This document shows, piece by piece, positions 34,707 through 44,268 of a DNA stretch of 64,000 bases. Under the pieces are notes generated by a model. The model was not told the DNA's origin. It made no database searches and saw nothing but the letters and a program-made list of their open reading frames with translations. Within the stretch, counting starts at the first letter, position 1. Each line of letters begins with the position of its first letter. Source of the DNA: Bacillus safensis (lineage in GTDB: Bacteria > Bacillota > Bacilli > Bacillales > Bacillaceae); NCBI GenBank assembly GCA_030159235.1, contig BSBG01000002.1, positions 310,001 through 374,000 of the forward strand. The letters are read 5' to 3'. The position numbers and the translations under genes are program-made.

Positions 34707-36427
34707 GGTTTCACCCCCACCATCTCATGAAGTCCTTTCCCCGGTGCTACCATCGGGAATACTTTTTCATCTCTCGCTACATTGACATCGATGAAAACAG
34801 GCTCTCTAGAGGTCAAGGCTTCTTCTAGCTTTTCTTTCGCCTCTTCGTCTGATGAGATTCTGATTCCTTTAATGCCATAAGCTTCAGATAATTTGACGAA
34901 GTCTGGCTGCTCTGAAAATTTCGAATGTGAGTAGCGTTCTTCGTAGAAAATTTCTTGCCATTGTCTTACCATTCCAAGGCTGTGATTATTAAGAACAATC
35001 ACTTTGACTGGAAGGTTCAGCTCACGGATAACGGCAAGTTCTTGCAGGGTCATTTGGAAACCTCCGTCTCCTAAAATCGCTACAACGGTTGCCTCTTGAT
35101 CAGCTAGCTGAGCTCCGATGGCTGCTGGTAATCCGAAGCCCATTGTGCCAAGGCCTCCAGATGTTACCCACTTATCTGCATTTTCAAATGGATAGAACTG
35201 TGCCGCCCACATTTGATGCTGCCCGACATCGGTTGCCACAATGGCTTTACCTTTTGTGAATTGATGAATGTATTCAATCAGCTTTTGAGGCTTAAAGCCT
35301 TCAGCTTCGTTTTCAACGTACCAGAGTGGATATTCTTCCTTCCACTGATTTAATTGGTTTTTCCATTCGTCTGATTCCCCTTGCTTCCCGTCTTGCTTGA
35401 TCAGCTCTTCAAGTACGAGCTTACTGTCTCCAACAACTGGGATATGGGTATGAATGTTCTTGCCGATTTCCGCTGGGTCGATGTCAATATGAGCCACCTT
35501 CGCAAGTTTGGCAAAATGATTGAGATTGCCTGTCACCCTGTCATCAAATCTCGCTCCGATTGAAATGAGCAGATCACATTGATGAAGCGCCATGTTCGCT
35601 GCATACGTGCCATGCATACCAGCCATCCCTAGGAAAAGAGGATGATTTGCCGGGAATCCGCCAAGTCCGAGCAGTGTATGAGCAACTGGGATTTGCTGCT
35701 GCTCTACATACTGTCTTAGTTCTTCAGATGCTTTGCCATGAAGAACGCCAGCTCCTGCTAGAATGACTGGTTTTTTTGCTCTGCTAACAGCTTCTACTAA
35801 TTTGCGAATTTGCAAATAGTTCGGCTCTACTTTTGGCTGATAACCGGGTAAATCAATTGGCTGATCATAATCAAATGTTCCTTCAATGCTTGCAACATCT
35901 TTTGGAATATCAATCAAGACTGGGCCAGGTCTACCTGTTGTTGCGATATGGAATGCTTCTTTAATGACACCCGGTAATTCCTCTGGATTTCTTACCTGGT
36001 AGCTGTGCTTTGTGATTGGCATTGTGATGCCGAGTACGTCTGCTTCTTGGAAAGCATCTGATCCAATGACTGAGGTTGCCACCTGTCCTGTGAATACAAC
36101 AAGTGGAAGTGAATCAATCATTGCATCTGCAATTCCTGTGACAAGGTTTGTCGCTCCAGGCCCTGAGGTTGCAATGACAACACCTGGTTTCCCAGATACT
36201 CTCGCATATCCTTCTGCTGCATGAATCGCTCCCTGCTCATGTCTTGGCAGGACATGAAATAAACCAGAATCATAAATTTTATCGTAGATCGGCAAAACCG
36301 CTCCGCCTGGATATCCGAAAATGACTTCTACTTTTTCTCTTTTGAGTGCCTCAATTAACATGAGTGCACCGTTCATCGTTTGTGGTGCTTTTGATTTTTC
36401 CGTCTCCATTTGTACATTTGTCCCCAT
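34703..36427 (-). CDS. ilvB: Acetolactate synthase, catalytic subunit
   Basis: ThDP-dependent enzyme joining two pyruvates, or pyruvate and 2-oxobutyrate. The 574 residues match B. subtilis IlvB. Visible motifs are [14 protein letters not shown] (about 33-46), the catalytic glutamate in [15 protein letters not shown] (about 58-72) and the ThDP motif [14 protein letters not shown] (about 453-466). The start at 36427 (MGTNVQME) has GGAGG nine bases upstream. This is the first gene after the leucine T-box. Confidence 0.97.
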   Translation of the reverse strand: MGTNVQMETEKSKAPQTMNGALMLIEALKREKVEVIFGYPGGAVLPIYDKIYDSGLFHVLPRHEQGAIHAAEGYARVSGKPGVVIATSGPGATNLVTGIADAMIDSLPLVVFTGQVATSVIGSDAFQEADVLGITMPITKHSYQVRNPEELPGVIKEAFHIATTGRPGPVLIDIPKDVASIEGTFDYDQPIDLPGYQPKVEPNYLQIRKLVEAVSRAKKPVILAGAGVLHGKASEELRQYVEQQQIPVAHTLLGLGGFPANHPLFLGMAGMHGTYAANMALHQCDLLISIGARFDDRVTGNLNHFAKLAKVAHIDIDPAEIGKNIHTHIPVVGDSKLVLEELIKQDGKQGESDEWKNQLNQWKEEYPLWYVENEAEGFKPQKLIEYIHQFTKGKAIVATDVGQHQMWAAQFYPFENADKWVTSGGLGTMGFGLPAAIGAQLADQEATVVAILGDGGFQMTLQELAVIRELNLPVKVIVLNNHSLGMVRQWQEIFYEERYSHSKFSEQPDFVKLSEAYGIKGIRISSDEEAKEKLEEALTSREPVFIDVNVARDEKVFPMVAPGKGLHEMVGVKP

Positions 36428-36507
36428 TTGATTTCCTCCTCTTTGTCTTGCTTCAGTCAAGTCCTTTCACCCTTTTCTATTCAAGATAGAGATATGAGAC
36501 CATATAA

Positions 36508-36795
36508 AAAAGCCTTCTCACCCCACAATGACACTACTTTTCATTAGGTCAAAGGGGCGAAAAAGCTTTGTTTTTTCGCGGTACCACCCTTGTTCACGGC
36601 AAATCCTGCTGCCGTCTCATGGACATCTTTCGTCCATTTTGGTAACGAGTGAAACAATGTCACTCGGTCTGCCCTACTATCATTTCAAGCAGACACTCGG
36701 AGGTGAGTTCACTTTAGAAAGTAACACCGGTTTCCAGCTAGCACCGGCTCTCTGTAGATACTGACTCTAAAACTACTAGTCCTCTTCAACGTTTA
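36508..36795 (-). promoter_or_regulatory. T-box leader of the ilv-leu operon (tRNA-Leu)
   Basis: The T-box core AGGGTGGTACCGCG (minus strand) is at 36577-36591. Its competing terminator is a strong stem (GCUUUUUCGCCCC with GGGGUGAGAAGGC) at 36508-36569 that ends in Ts. Stem I carries an AGUA-type bulge and, on its 3' side, GAACUC followed by ACC. CTC (36705-36707) is a leucine codon and the specifier known for B. subtilis ilv-leu. The leader begins just after the ilvE stop, so its own promoter must lie inside the end of ilvE or readthrough from ilvE is used. Confidence 0.95.
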
Positions 36796-36806
36796 TCGAT
36801 ATCTAT

Positions 36807-37721
36807 TTAGCTTGCATGAATGTTTTCATCTGCAAAAACGACTTTTTCTCCTTCTTCAACCACTCGCTTGCGGAATTGTTCAAGAAGTTTGTTTGTGTGG
36901 AAACCAGGCTTCCCTTCACCGATTGTGCGGCCATCAACTTTGACAACGGCGATGACTTCGGCTGCGGTTCCTGTTAGAAATACTTCTTCTGCTGTATACA
37001 CATCATGTCTTGTGAATGGTTCTTCTTTCACTTCGTAGCCTAAGTCTTCTGCAATCTCCATGATGGCATTTCTTGTAATACCTTCAAGAGCGCCGATATA
37101 ACCAGGTGGTGTATAAAGCTTCCCTTTTTTATAAATAAACACGTTGTCTGCAGAACCTTCCGCCACGTACCCTTGATCGTTCAGCATCAGCGCTTCACTC
37201 ACACCGGCCATATGGGCTTCAATTCGGACAAGAATGTTATTCAAATAGTTTAATGATTTTACTTTTGGGCTAAGGACATCTGGACGATTTCGTCTTGTTG
37301 GGACCGTCACAATATCAATACCCGTTTCATATAGGTGCTTTGGAAAAATGGCCAGCGGCTCTACAATGATCACTGTGTTGGCTCTCCCGCAGTTGTTTGG
37401 ATCTAAACCAAGATCACCCGCTCCTCTTGAGACAACAAGGCGGATATAGGCATCCTTTAGGCCGTTCCTTTCAACTGTATGAATCATTTTCTCCGTGAGT
37501 TCCTCAAGTGAATATGGAATGTTCAGCATGATGGATCTGGCGGAATCATACAGGCGGTCTAAATGTTCTTTCATTCGAAAGATATTTCCGTTATATACAC
37601 GAATCCCTTCGAACACACCGTCGCCATATAAGAAGCCATGATCGTAAACTGAAATTTTCGCATCCTCTTTTTTCACGAGTTCATCGTTTAAAAAGATCCA
37701 CTGTTCCTTTTGGTCTTCCAT
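36807..37721 (-). CDS. ilvE: Branched-chain amino acid aminotransferase
   Basis: PLP class IV aminotransferase making valine, leucine and isoleucine from their keto acids. The 304 residues have YGDGVFEGIRVY (about 32-43), the PLP lysine in SPKVKSLNYLNN (about 150-161) and the cofactor loop EVFLTGTAAEVIAV (about 252-265). Its place directly upstream of the ilv-leu leader is functional clustering. It has a CodY-like box 40 bases upstream. Confidence 0.96.
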   Translation of the reverse strand: MEDQKEQWIFLNDELVKKEDAKISVYDHGFLYGDGVFEGIRVYNGNIFRMKEHLDRLYDSARSIMLNIPYSLEELTEKMIHTVERNGLKDAYIRLVVSRGAGDLGLDPNNCGRANTVIIVEPLAIFPKHLYETGIDIVTVPTRRNRPDVLSPKVKSLNYLNNILVRIEAHMAGVSEALMLNDQGYVAEGSADNVFIYKKGKLYTPPGYIGALEGITRNAIMEIAEDLGYEVKEEPFTRHDVYTAEEVFLTGTAAEVIAVVKVDGRTIGEGKPGFHTNKLLEQFRKRVVEEGEKVVFADENIHAS

Positions 37722-37760
37722 TTTCAGTGAGCACCCTCTCTTTCAAACAAAAAGTAGTTG

Positions 37761-37775
37761 AATTTTCAGACACTT
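37761..37775. promoter_or_regulatory. CodY-like box upstream of ilvE
   Basis: The 15-mer AATTTTCAGACACTT matches the CodY consensus AATTTTCWGAAAATT at 13 positions. It lies 40 bases before the ilvE start. In B. subtilis CodY controls the ilv-leu operon and ybgE. Next to it at 37783-37797 is a palindrome AAGCGT-CTC-ACGCTT that could be another operator. Confidence 0.55.
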
Positions 37776-37905
37776 TATATTAAAGCGTCTCACGCTTACA
37801 CTGCGTGTTTGTTTAGCTTTTGTTGAACCCATCTTACGCCGCTTTCCATACAGTGTCAACAGCATTTTTAAAATTATTAGACAATTTAGACTAATCAAAA
37901 TTAAA

Positions 37906-37919
37906 TGTATACGCTTACA
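37906..37919. promoter_or_regulatory. Candidate cre site (CcpA) in the ilvE-pgl gap
   Basis: TGTATACGCTTACA agrees with TGWAANCGNTNWCA except at one position. It lies 185 bases before ilvE and 235 bases before the divergent lactonase gene, so its target is unclear. The rest of the 432-base gap 37722-38153 is AT-rich. It includes a direct repeat ACGCTTACAC (37792-37801, 37911-37920) and an extended -10 (TGATAGAAT, 38116-38124) in front of the lactonase. Confidence 0.4.
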
Positions 37920-38153
37920 CCTTTGCTAGACAAGGAATGAAAAAACTTAAAATTTTTTGTATTTTTTCTTCAATTGATTTACTTTACATGAACGGTTTTC
38001 TTTTGAGAAAACTTTTGTGATATTTTTTCACATGGTTTTTGATAGATATTGTGAGATTTCGATGATTTGTTTTTTCCTTTGGAATGCCTTTCTAAAGCGT
38101 TTTCCTATGAAAATATGATAGAATAAGAGCATCTAATAGAAGGAGGGCAATAC

Positions 38154-39197
38154 ATGGCTAACATCAGAGGTTATATCGGAACTTATACAAAAGGAGACAG
38201 TAAAGGCGTTTACACGTTTACATTAAATACGGACAAGCAGCAGATTGAGCAAGTAGAAGTCGCTGCTGAACTCGAAAACCCTACATATTTAACCGTGTCA
38301 GAGGATCAAAAGTTTGTTTATGCTGTTGTGAAAAAAGAATCACAGGGCGGTCTTGCTGCTTATCAAATTGATTCAACAACGGGCAGACTTCGTTTCATCA
38401 ACCAAGAGCTTGCCGATGGAGCTTCTCCTTGCCACGTCAGCGTGGACAGTCAAACGAAAACGGCTTATACAGCGAACTATCATAAAGGGACAGCAGAGAT
38501 GTATGAAATCGATGCTGAAAATGGCTCAGTGATCCGTACGCTGTCACAGGCGCAACATGAAGGAACTGGCCCTAACGAAGACCGTCAGGAAAAACCGCAC
38601 ACTCACTTTATGGGTCTGACACCTGATGAACAATTTGCGGTGGCTGTTGACCTTGGAACAGATGGAATTTATACGTATAAGAAAGAAGACGGCAAACTCG
38701 AGCTTGCTCATACATTTGAAACAAAGCCAGGTAGCGGCCCTCGTCATATCACATTCCATCCAACGAAACCTGTGGCATATGTGATGACAGAGATTAGCTC
38801 AGAGGTGATTGTGCTTCGTTATTTTGAAGATGGTCATTTTGAAGAGATCCAAACAATTGCGACCATTCCAAGCGATTTTACAGAGAACAATCAAGGCAGT
38901 GCCATTCATGTCTCTTCAGACGGCCAATTCGTTTATGCAGGAAATCGCGGACATGACAGCATTGCGATTTTTAAAGCAAATGATGACGGCAAACTAAGCC
39001 TTGTCGAAATTGCTTCTTCTGAAGGAAACTGGCCTAGAGACTTTGTACTTGACCCAACAGAAGAATTTCTCGTCGGTTCAAACCAAGAATCTAGCAATCT
39101 TGTGCTATACAAACGCGACAAAGAAACAGGACGACTCACTGTCCTACAATCAGACATCACCGTCCCACATCCAGTTTGCGTAAAATTTTTAGGATAA
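38154..39197 (+). CDS. pgl: 6-phosphogluconolactonase (beta-propeller type)
   Basis: Seven-bladed propeller lactonase like B. subtilis YkgB/Pgl, which hydrolyses 6-phosphogluconolactone in the pentose phosphate pathway. The 347 residues have repeated blades, with conserved GASPCHVSVD (about 88-97), KPHTHFMGLTPDEQF (about 145-159), GPRHITFHP (about 195-203) and NWPRDFVLDP (about 293-302). The ribosome site GAAGGAGGG is clear. It stands alone on the plus strand between two minus-strand groups. Confidence 0.92.
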   Translation: MANIRGYIGTYTKGDSKGVYTFTLNTDKQQIEQVEVAAELENPTYLTVSEDQKFVYAVVKKESQGGLAAYQIDSTTGRLRFINQELADGASPCHVSVDSQTKTAYTANYHKGTAEMYEIDAENGSVIRTLSQAQHEGTGPNEDRQEKPHTHFMGLTPDEQFAVAVDLGTDGIYTYKKEDGKLELAHTFETKPGSGPRHITFHPTKPVAYVMTEISSEVIVLRYFEDGHFEEIQTIATIPSDFTENNQGSAIHVSSDGQFVYAGNRGHDSIAIFKANDDGKLSLVEIASSEGNWPRDFVLDPTEEFLVGSNQESSNLVLYKRDKETGRLTVLQSDITVPHPVCVKFLG

Positions 39198-39201
39198 CGA
39201 A

Positions 39202-39227
39202 AAAAGCCTCCAACTGTGGGGGCTTTT
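39202..39227. terminator. Shared terminator of pgl and the DUF1232 gene
   Basis: Arms AAAAGCC.CC/GG.GGCTTTT at 39202-39227 lie between convergent genes, with A and T runs on both sides, so it can serve both strands. Confidence 0.85.
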
Positions 39228-39229
39228 CT

Positions 39230-39652
39230 TTATGCAGACGGCATACCGCCATCCTCAAGCTTTTGATCAATCAAAGATGTATCGGTTTTTTCGCCGAACC
39301 ATTTTGACAGCCTGTCTTTTGCTTTCCCTTTCACATCAGCATCAATATACATCGCTACTTGAAAGAGAGCAAATGTGATGGCTCCTAAATCATCTGTATA
39401 ACCGGCACCAATCAATGTATCAGGAATGAGGTCAATTGGAAGGATAAAGTATCCGAGTGCACCAATAATAAGGGTCTTTGCTTTAACCGGTACTTCGGGT
39501 TTTTGTAATGTATAGTAAAGTAGCAGCACAGCATAGACAAGAGAGACACCAGCTTTTTGCGCCGTCTTTTTTAGCTTTTTCCAAAAGGCATGATCATTAA
39601 AATGCTTTTTCGAACGCTTTAATAGTTCTTTTTTCTCAGAACGATTCATCAT
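39230..39652 (-). CDS. DUF1232 (YkvA-like) membrane protein
   Basis: A 140-residue protein with the DUF1232 core: a hydrophobic helix (about 38-47), KAKTLIIGALGYFILPIDLIPD (about 57-78) and DDLGAITFALFQVAMYID. The PIDLIPD motif is diagnostic of the family. Function is unknown. It converges on pgl, and the dlt operon lies upstream behind a terminator. Confidence 0.85.
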   Translation of the reverse strand: MMNRSEKKELLKRSKKHFNDHAFWKKLKKTAQKAGVSLVYAVLLLYYTLQKPEVPVKAKTLIIGALGYFILPIDLIPDTLIGAGYTDDLGAITFALFQVAMYIDADVKGKAKDRLSKWFGEKTDTSLIDQKLEDGGMPSA

Positions 39653-39715
39653 ATCGCCTCCAACTTCAGCATAGCCTTTTCCCTTTACTTATACAAGATA
39701 TCCGCCCATTCGACA

Positions 39716-39741
39716 AACAAAAAGCAGCAGAAAGCTGCTGC
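39716..39741 (-). terminator. Terminator after the dlt operon
   Basis: Arms GCAGCAG/CTGCTGC with a three-base loop (about 39724-39741) are followed by TTTTTGTTTG on the minus strand, directly after the dltD stop. Confidence 0.88.
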
Positions 39742-39744
39742 ATT

Positions 39745-40911
39745 CTACTGCTCATTATAAAACTTTTCGATCGCCTTATCGATGTACACCCATCCTTTAT
39801 AAGACACATGAATCGTATCTTTAAAGAAATAAGGATCGTACTCATGCTTAGTCAAATCCGCGACTTCATACCCATTATCTCGAATTTGACGATTGATTTT
39901 TTCATAATACTCTGTACGTCCCTCTTTTGGGAAACCGGTGTAATCATACCATTTCCCGTTAACAGGAATCGTCACAAACAAAGGCTTCGCCCCCGCCTGT
40001 TTTAAAATATCAAGCATGATTTGAAAATCTTCGTATTCGGGTGATTCCGCATACGAGCTGCCTTCACGGGAATCCTTCATCTTTTTCATGATTGGTTTCA
40101 GCTTGCGATCAAATAGTTTTTGATTGATATAAAACGGATTGTCTCCTGCTTTTTCCGCACCTAAAACACTCGCTTCTTTTTCAAGCTCTGACCATGTTTT
40201 TCCTTTGACGGAAGGTGACATATGATGCTTACGCTCATGCCCCGATCCAATTGTATAGTACATATCTTTCTTTTGAAGCATGCCATAATACATTTTTGCG
40301 ATAGGAGAAATCGCGCCATAAGCGAATTTGTTCCCAGATAGCTCTGCTTTAAAAAGCTCTGTGATGACCATGTCGTTCTTGACTGCTTTAAACTTCATGA
40401 TTCTCTTGATCAGCTCTTTTTTCACAGCCGGATCAATTTCTTTATTATAGGCGAGATCAAGCGCTTGAAGAGCTGAATAGTTAGGTGCAAAGTGACTCTC
40501 GTCAGACCCCCATTTCACAAACCACTGAGGAGACACGATAAATACAAGCTTCTTCCCTTTTAACTCATCCATATGTGCAGCGAAATTCATCGCATGAATT
40601 AATGATTGTGATCCACCTTTTCCAACAAGATAAGGTGTAAACCCTTGAGGATTTTCATGAAAGAAATTCGAAGGGTGATATGGATCAAAACGTGATAGTT
40701 CAGAGGATCCATAGATCGGCAAATAAGTTGGATCTTTTAGCATTTCATCTTGTAAATAAAGCCCTTGAAACATCTCTGGATCTAATTCTGTGGCTGACTT
40801 TTGTAATTTGTCTTTTGGGATCAGATGTGAGAGCCATGTATTTGGTACAAGAAGAACACCAATGAATAGAACAGCCGCTAAAATAAGCGGCCCAAAAAAA
40901 CGCTTTTTCAT
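39745..40911 (-). CDS. dltD: DltD, D-alanyl transfer protein
   Basis: The membrane-anchored SGNH-like protein of the teichoic-acid D-alanylation system, acting on the outer face with DltX and DltB. The 388 residues have an N-terminal signal anchor (about 6-24), the IYGSSELSRFDPYHPSN block with the likely catalytic serine (about 66-82), and the Asp/His pair region YFKDTIHVSYKGW near 367. Its ATG overlaps the dltC stop by one base (TAATG). Confidence 0.96.
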   Translation of the reverse strand: MKKRFFGPLILAAVLFIGVLLVPNTWLSHLIPKDKLQKSATELDPEMFQGLYLQDEMLKDPTYLPIYGSSELSRFDPYHPSNFFHENPQGFTPYLVGKGGSQSLIHAMNFAAHMDELKGKKLVFIVSPQWFVKWGSDESHFAPNYSALQALDLAYNKEIDPAVKKELIKRIMKFKAVKNDMVITELFKAELSGNKFAYGAISPIAKMYYGMLQKKDMYYTIGSGHERKHHMSPSVKGKTWSELEKEASVLGAEKAGDNPFYINQKLFDRKLKPIMKKMKDSREGSSYAESPEYEDFQIMLDILKQAGAKPLFVTIPVNGKWYDYTGFPKEGRTEYYEKINRQIRDNGYEVADLTKHEYDPYFFKDTIHVSYKGWVYIDKAIEKFYNEQ

Positions 40912-41147
40912 TACTTCATCTCTGCCAGCTGCTCAGCAATGTGATTCGGCGTATCCCACACATCACGATCGAATTCTGTAATTGGAACAGTGATGCCAAG
41001 CTGACTTTCAATTGCCATTAGCAATTCTACTGTACCAAATGAATCAAGAAGACCTTCTTCAAAAATCGCAATTTCTGGATTTTCTTTCACAACGTCGTCC
41101 TGACAAACTTCTGCAATAATACCGTATACTTGATTTTTAAATTCCAT
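40911..41147 (-). CDS. dltC: DltC, D-alanyl carrier protein
   Basis: Small acyl-carrier-like protein that carries D-alanine on a phosphopantetheine arm. The 78 residues include the attachment serine in GLLDSFGTVELL (S at about 36). It sits between dltB and dltD. Confidence 0.97.
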   Translation of the reverse strand: MEFKNQVYGIIAEVCQDDVVKENPEIAIFEEGLLDSFGTVELLMAIESQLGITVPITEFDRDVWDTPNHIAEQLAEMK

Positions 41148-41168
41148 AATTTTCTACTCCCTTAATGA

Positions 41169-42350
41169 TTAATGAAATGGTTTTCCTGAAAAAATATAAA
41201 ATCCGAAACAAATCACATGGAATGTAATAATGATCGACACAACCATTGTGACCTTATTGTCTGGCCACCACTTGTGCTTTTTATTCCATTTCTCAAATAA
41301 ATTGTAACCGGACATGACAACTGCATGATATAGTCCGTAAATAATATATTGAAGTGCAAGTCCGTGCCAAGCACCCATCAAAAGGAAAAGGACAAAGTAC
41401 CCAATATTTGATACGGCCATACGGTTTTTGATCCACTTCTTTTTTGTCATAAAGAACACAAATCTCATGAACACGTAGTCTCTAAACCAGAAGGACAGCG
41501 ACATGTGCCAGCGATTCCAAAAGTCTTTAATGTTCCGGCTGATAAACGGTTTATTAAAGTTTTCTGGTGATTTTATGCCCATGATATAACTCACACCAAC
41601 AGCAAATGCTGTATAACCAGCAAAGTCAAAGAACAAGTACATACTGTACCCATACATATACGTTAATTGCTGAACAAAGTGACTGCTGCTAATGTGATGA
41701 ATATGCATTAGAATATACGTGTGAATCAAATATCCAATAATGAACTTATATAAGAAGCCGATAAAAATTTTATGAATACCGGCATATAGAAGGTCACTGT
41801 ACGCTTCCTTTTCAGGAGGTGTATCCATATCCTTTTCAAACCGGCGGTAACGATCAATCGGACCTGATGAAATCGTTGGGAAAAAGACGATGAAATAGAC
41901 CAAACGATGAATCGGAATTTTCTTCTTAATCAAGCCGTCTCTTGTCTCGATAATTAACTGAACACCTTTAAATGTTAAGTACGAGATCCCTAAAAAGCTC
42001 AGCCAGTTTATTGGCGCCGGCTGGTGCGGCTGATGAGTTAAAAAGAACGGTAATACTTTTGATAGCACAAGCGGCAGAATAGATGCCACCACTGCTGCAT
42101 AGAAAACAGATGCCTGATTCGCCTTTAACCGGTACGCAATGTACAAGCGGATGATGAACACTTGCCACACTGTGAACAAGAAGAGCAGCAGCGCGCCATG
42201 TGCATCCTTTGAGAAAATAAGCGCGAGTGCCACAACCGTTGCAAACATGTTGTAGCCCTGCATTCTTTTACCGCGAAGACCAAGAATGATCGTCGGTAAA
42301 AGAAGAATACCAATTAGAATGAAGAAAAAGAATGAACTAAACGGAATCAT
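41169..42350 (-). CDS. dltB: DltB, MBOAT-family acyltransferase
   Basis: Multi-pass membrane O-acyltransferase that moves D-alanine across the membrane step of lipoteichoic acid modification. The 393 residues have about 11 hydrophobic helices and the MBOAT motif with the active histidine ([21 protein letters not shown] at about 336). Its start overlaps the dltA stop by four bases. Confidence 0.97.
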   Translation of the reverse strand: MIPFSSFFFFILIGILLLPTIILGLRGKRMQGYNMFATVVALALIFSKDAHGALLLFLFTVWQVFIIRLYIAYRLKANQASVFYAAVVASILPLVLSKVLPFFLTHQPHQPAPINWLSFLGISYLTFKGVQLIIETRDGLIKKKIPIHRLVYFIVFFPTISSGPIDRYRRFEKDMDTPPEKEAYSDLLYAGIHKIFIGFLYKFIIGYLIHTYILMHIHHISSSHFVQQLTYMYGYSMYLFFDFAGYTAFAVGVSYIMGIKSPENFNKPFISRNIKDFWNRWHMSLSFWFRDYVFMRFVFFMTKKKWIKNRMAVSNIGYFVLFLLMGAWHGLALQYIIYGLYHAVVMSGYNLFEKWNKKHKWWPDNKVTMVVSIIITFHVICFGFYIFSGKPFH

Positions 42351-43852
42351 AGAAGAACCTCTTTCGCGATTCTCTTACGGTCAACCTTCCCGTTTGGCGT
42401 CATGTACAGCTGCTCAAGATAGACAAACTTTCTTGGAATCATGTACGCTGGCAGTGAATCCGCCATTTCTTTCTTAATCGCACTTGTCAGCTGATATTCT
42501 TTTTCAAACGAATGCGCTGCTGGGACAATCGCCGCAACTAAGTACTCCACATGACCGTTTGGCTGAAACGGCACAATCATACAAGCATTGACATAGGTTG
42601 TCTCGCTCACATGATATTCAATTTCTTCTAGCTCCATCCGGTATCCATGAAGCTTAATTTGATAGTCCATACGGCCTTGGCACGTGATCAAACCATCCTG
42701 CTTTACACCTGCGTCACCTGTGCGGTAAGCAGGGCGCCCTTCGTATTCAAAGAACACTTTATCCGTTAAAGCTTGTTCACCTAAGTATCCCTTGCTGACG
42801 CTTGGCCCCACAATGACAATTTCCCCTTTTTTACCTTCAGGAAGTGTCTTGCCTTCTTCATCTAAAATGACAATATCTGTATCAGGTTTGGCATAGCCTA
42901 CTGGTAAAGAATCGTGCTGATCAAGAATCTCCTGCGTGACTTCAATGGATGTGATCGCAACGGTTGCTTCAGTCGGACCATACGTGTTAAAGACCTGCGC
43001 CTTTGGAAAACGCTCAAGGAGTGCACTTGCTACAGATACAGGAAGCGCCTCGCCGCAGAATAAGAAAACTTTCAGCTCTGGTAAAAGCTCTCCTGTAAAC
43101 GAAGGGTCCATTAAGCACATCTGCACAAAGGAAGGTGTGGATGTCCACACTTCAACGTCAGATTGACCGAGTGCTGCAAACATATCCTTTGGCTTGTTGA
43201 CGAGATCTTTTACTAAACAGTAAAGCGTGCCGCCTGATTGAAGCGCTGGATAAAGATCCATCACTGATAAGTCAAAAGAAAATGGTGCTTGATTTAAGAA
43301 CGTGCGCCCCTCACCAATTGGAAAGTCCCGGCACATCCATTCTGTAAAGCTTTCTAAATTATTAGCTGTTACCTGGACGCCTTTAGGTTTCCCGGTACTA
43401 CCAGACGTATAAATGATGTAAAAGACATCATCCTGTTGAACCCACTGCGTGGATGGCGGTGCTTCTTTTTCAAGAGCTAAAAGCGATGCCGCACTCTTCA
43501 CTTCAATGTGTTCTTCTACAGCTAATAAATTCTGCTCGTTTGCACAAATCAATAGACTGGCTTTTGAGCTTTCAATGATTGAGACGATACGCTCGGCAGG
43601 AATTGAGATGTCGACCGGAATATACGGTCTGCCTGATTTCACACTGCCTAAGAAAGAAATCAGCATCTCTGGCTCCATATGACCGTATACAATGACAGGT
43701 GCACTGCCTGCTGCGACTGCATCAATCGCACCAGCCATTTGGTCTGATAAATGCCAAAGCTCATCATATGTGATCGAAGCATGTTGAGAAACAAATGCTG
43801 GCTGTGTCGGTTTCGTTTGCTGGTATTCATGAATCGTGTGTAATAGTTTCAT
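42347..43852 (-). CDS. dltA: DltA, D-alanine-carrier protein ligase
   Basis: Adenylate-forming enzyme that activates D-alanine and loads it on DltC. The 501 residues show the P-loop [12 protein letters not shown] (about 150-161), the [11 protein letters not shown] core (about 292-302), YRTGD near 380 and the catalytic lysine near the end in PNGKVDRK. It follows dltX by 14 bases. Confidence 0.97.
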   Translation of the reverse strand: MKLLHTIHEYQQTKPTQPAFVSQHASITYDELWHLSDQMAGAIDAVAAGSAPVIVYGHMEPEMLISFLGSVKSGRPYIPVDISIPAERIVSIIESSKASLLICANEQNLLAVEEHIEVKSAASLLALEKEAPPSTQWVQQDDVFYIIYTSGSTGKPKGVQVTANNLESFTEWMCRDFPIGEGRTFLNQAPFSFDLSVMDLYPALQSGGTLYCLVKDLVNKPKDMFAALGQSDVEVWTSTPSFVQMCLMDPSFTGELLPELKVFLFCGEALPVSVASALLERFPKAQVFNTYGPTEATVAITSIEVTQEILDQHDSLPVGYAKPDTDIVILDEEGKTLPEGKKGEIVIVGPSVSKGYLGEQALTDKVFFEYEGRPAYRTGDAGVKQDGLITCQGRMDYQIKLHGYRMELEEIEYHVSETTYVNACMIVPFQPNGHVEYLVAAIVPAAHSFEKEYQLTSAIKKEMADSLPAYMIPRKFVYLEQLYMTPNGKVDRKRIAKEVLL

Positions 43853-43866
43853 AGTTTAATCTCCAA

Positions 43867-44010
43867 TTAAAAATCGTTGTAAATGAATGATCCCGTATTT
43901 GCTGTGTGGAATCCGTAAATAAAGAACAATAATAGCAAAATAAGTAAGTAAAAACTTGTATATCCTACCCATTTTACAGACTTATTTTCTGATAGCCTTT
44001 TGAATAGCAT
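43867..44010 (-). CDS. dltX: DltX, small D-alanylation membrane protein
   Basis: A 47-residue reading frame at the head of the dlt operon, too short for most gene callers. It has one transmembrane helix (about 19-34) and ends in FIYNDF, the conserved C-terminal motif of DltX. Published work on other firmicutes shows that DltX passes D-alanine between DltB and DltD. An AGAGG ribosome site lies eight bases before the ATG at 44010. The ATG lies about 26 bases after the predicted start of the ECF promoter transcript. Confidence 0.95.
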   Translation of the reverse strand: MLFKRLSENKSVKWVGYTSFYLLILLLLFFIYGFHTANTGSFIYNDF

Positions 44011-44043
44011 ATTGAAAACCTCTTTTCTTTTGACACTTATAGA

Positions 44044-44070
44044 GACGCATGGATCATTAAAAGAGTTTCA
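44044..44070 (-). promoter_or_regulatory. ECF sigma-type promoter of dlt
   Basis: On the minus strand TGAAAC (44065-44070) is followed after 17 bases by CGTC (44044-44047), the form used by sigma-X, sigma-M and partly sigma-W. Transcription would start near 44036. B. subtilis dlt is known to depend on sigma-X and sigma-M. The remaining bases up to 44230 are AT-rich with no further clear site. Confidence 0.7.
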
Positions 44071-44230
44071 TATCAAAACATAAAAATTTTAAGAAATGAT
44101 AAAAAACCGTCTAACCTTTGAACGCCACTTTTGCGCAAAGCTGTCTTATTGTAACAAAGATTTAATATATTTGAAATGAAATCCGAGCTTAAATTTGCCT
44201 TAAAATTGGTGAAAGCTGTCGAACAAACGA

Positions 44231-44260
44231 AAAAGCCACCTAGTGTACCTAGATGGCTTT
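44231..44260 (-). terminator. Terminator after the Kelch gene
   Basis: Arms AAAGCCACCTAG and CTAGATGGCTTT (one mismatch, five-base loop) run into TTTTTC on the minus strand, eight bases past the Kelch gene stop. Confidence 0.8.
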
Positions 44261-44268
44261 GATCTCAA

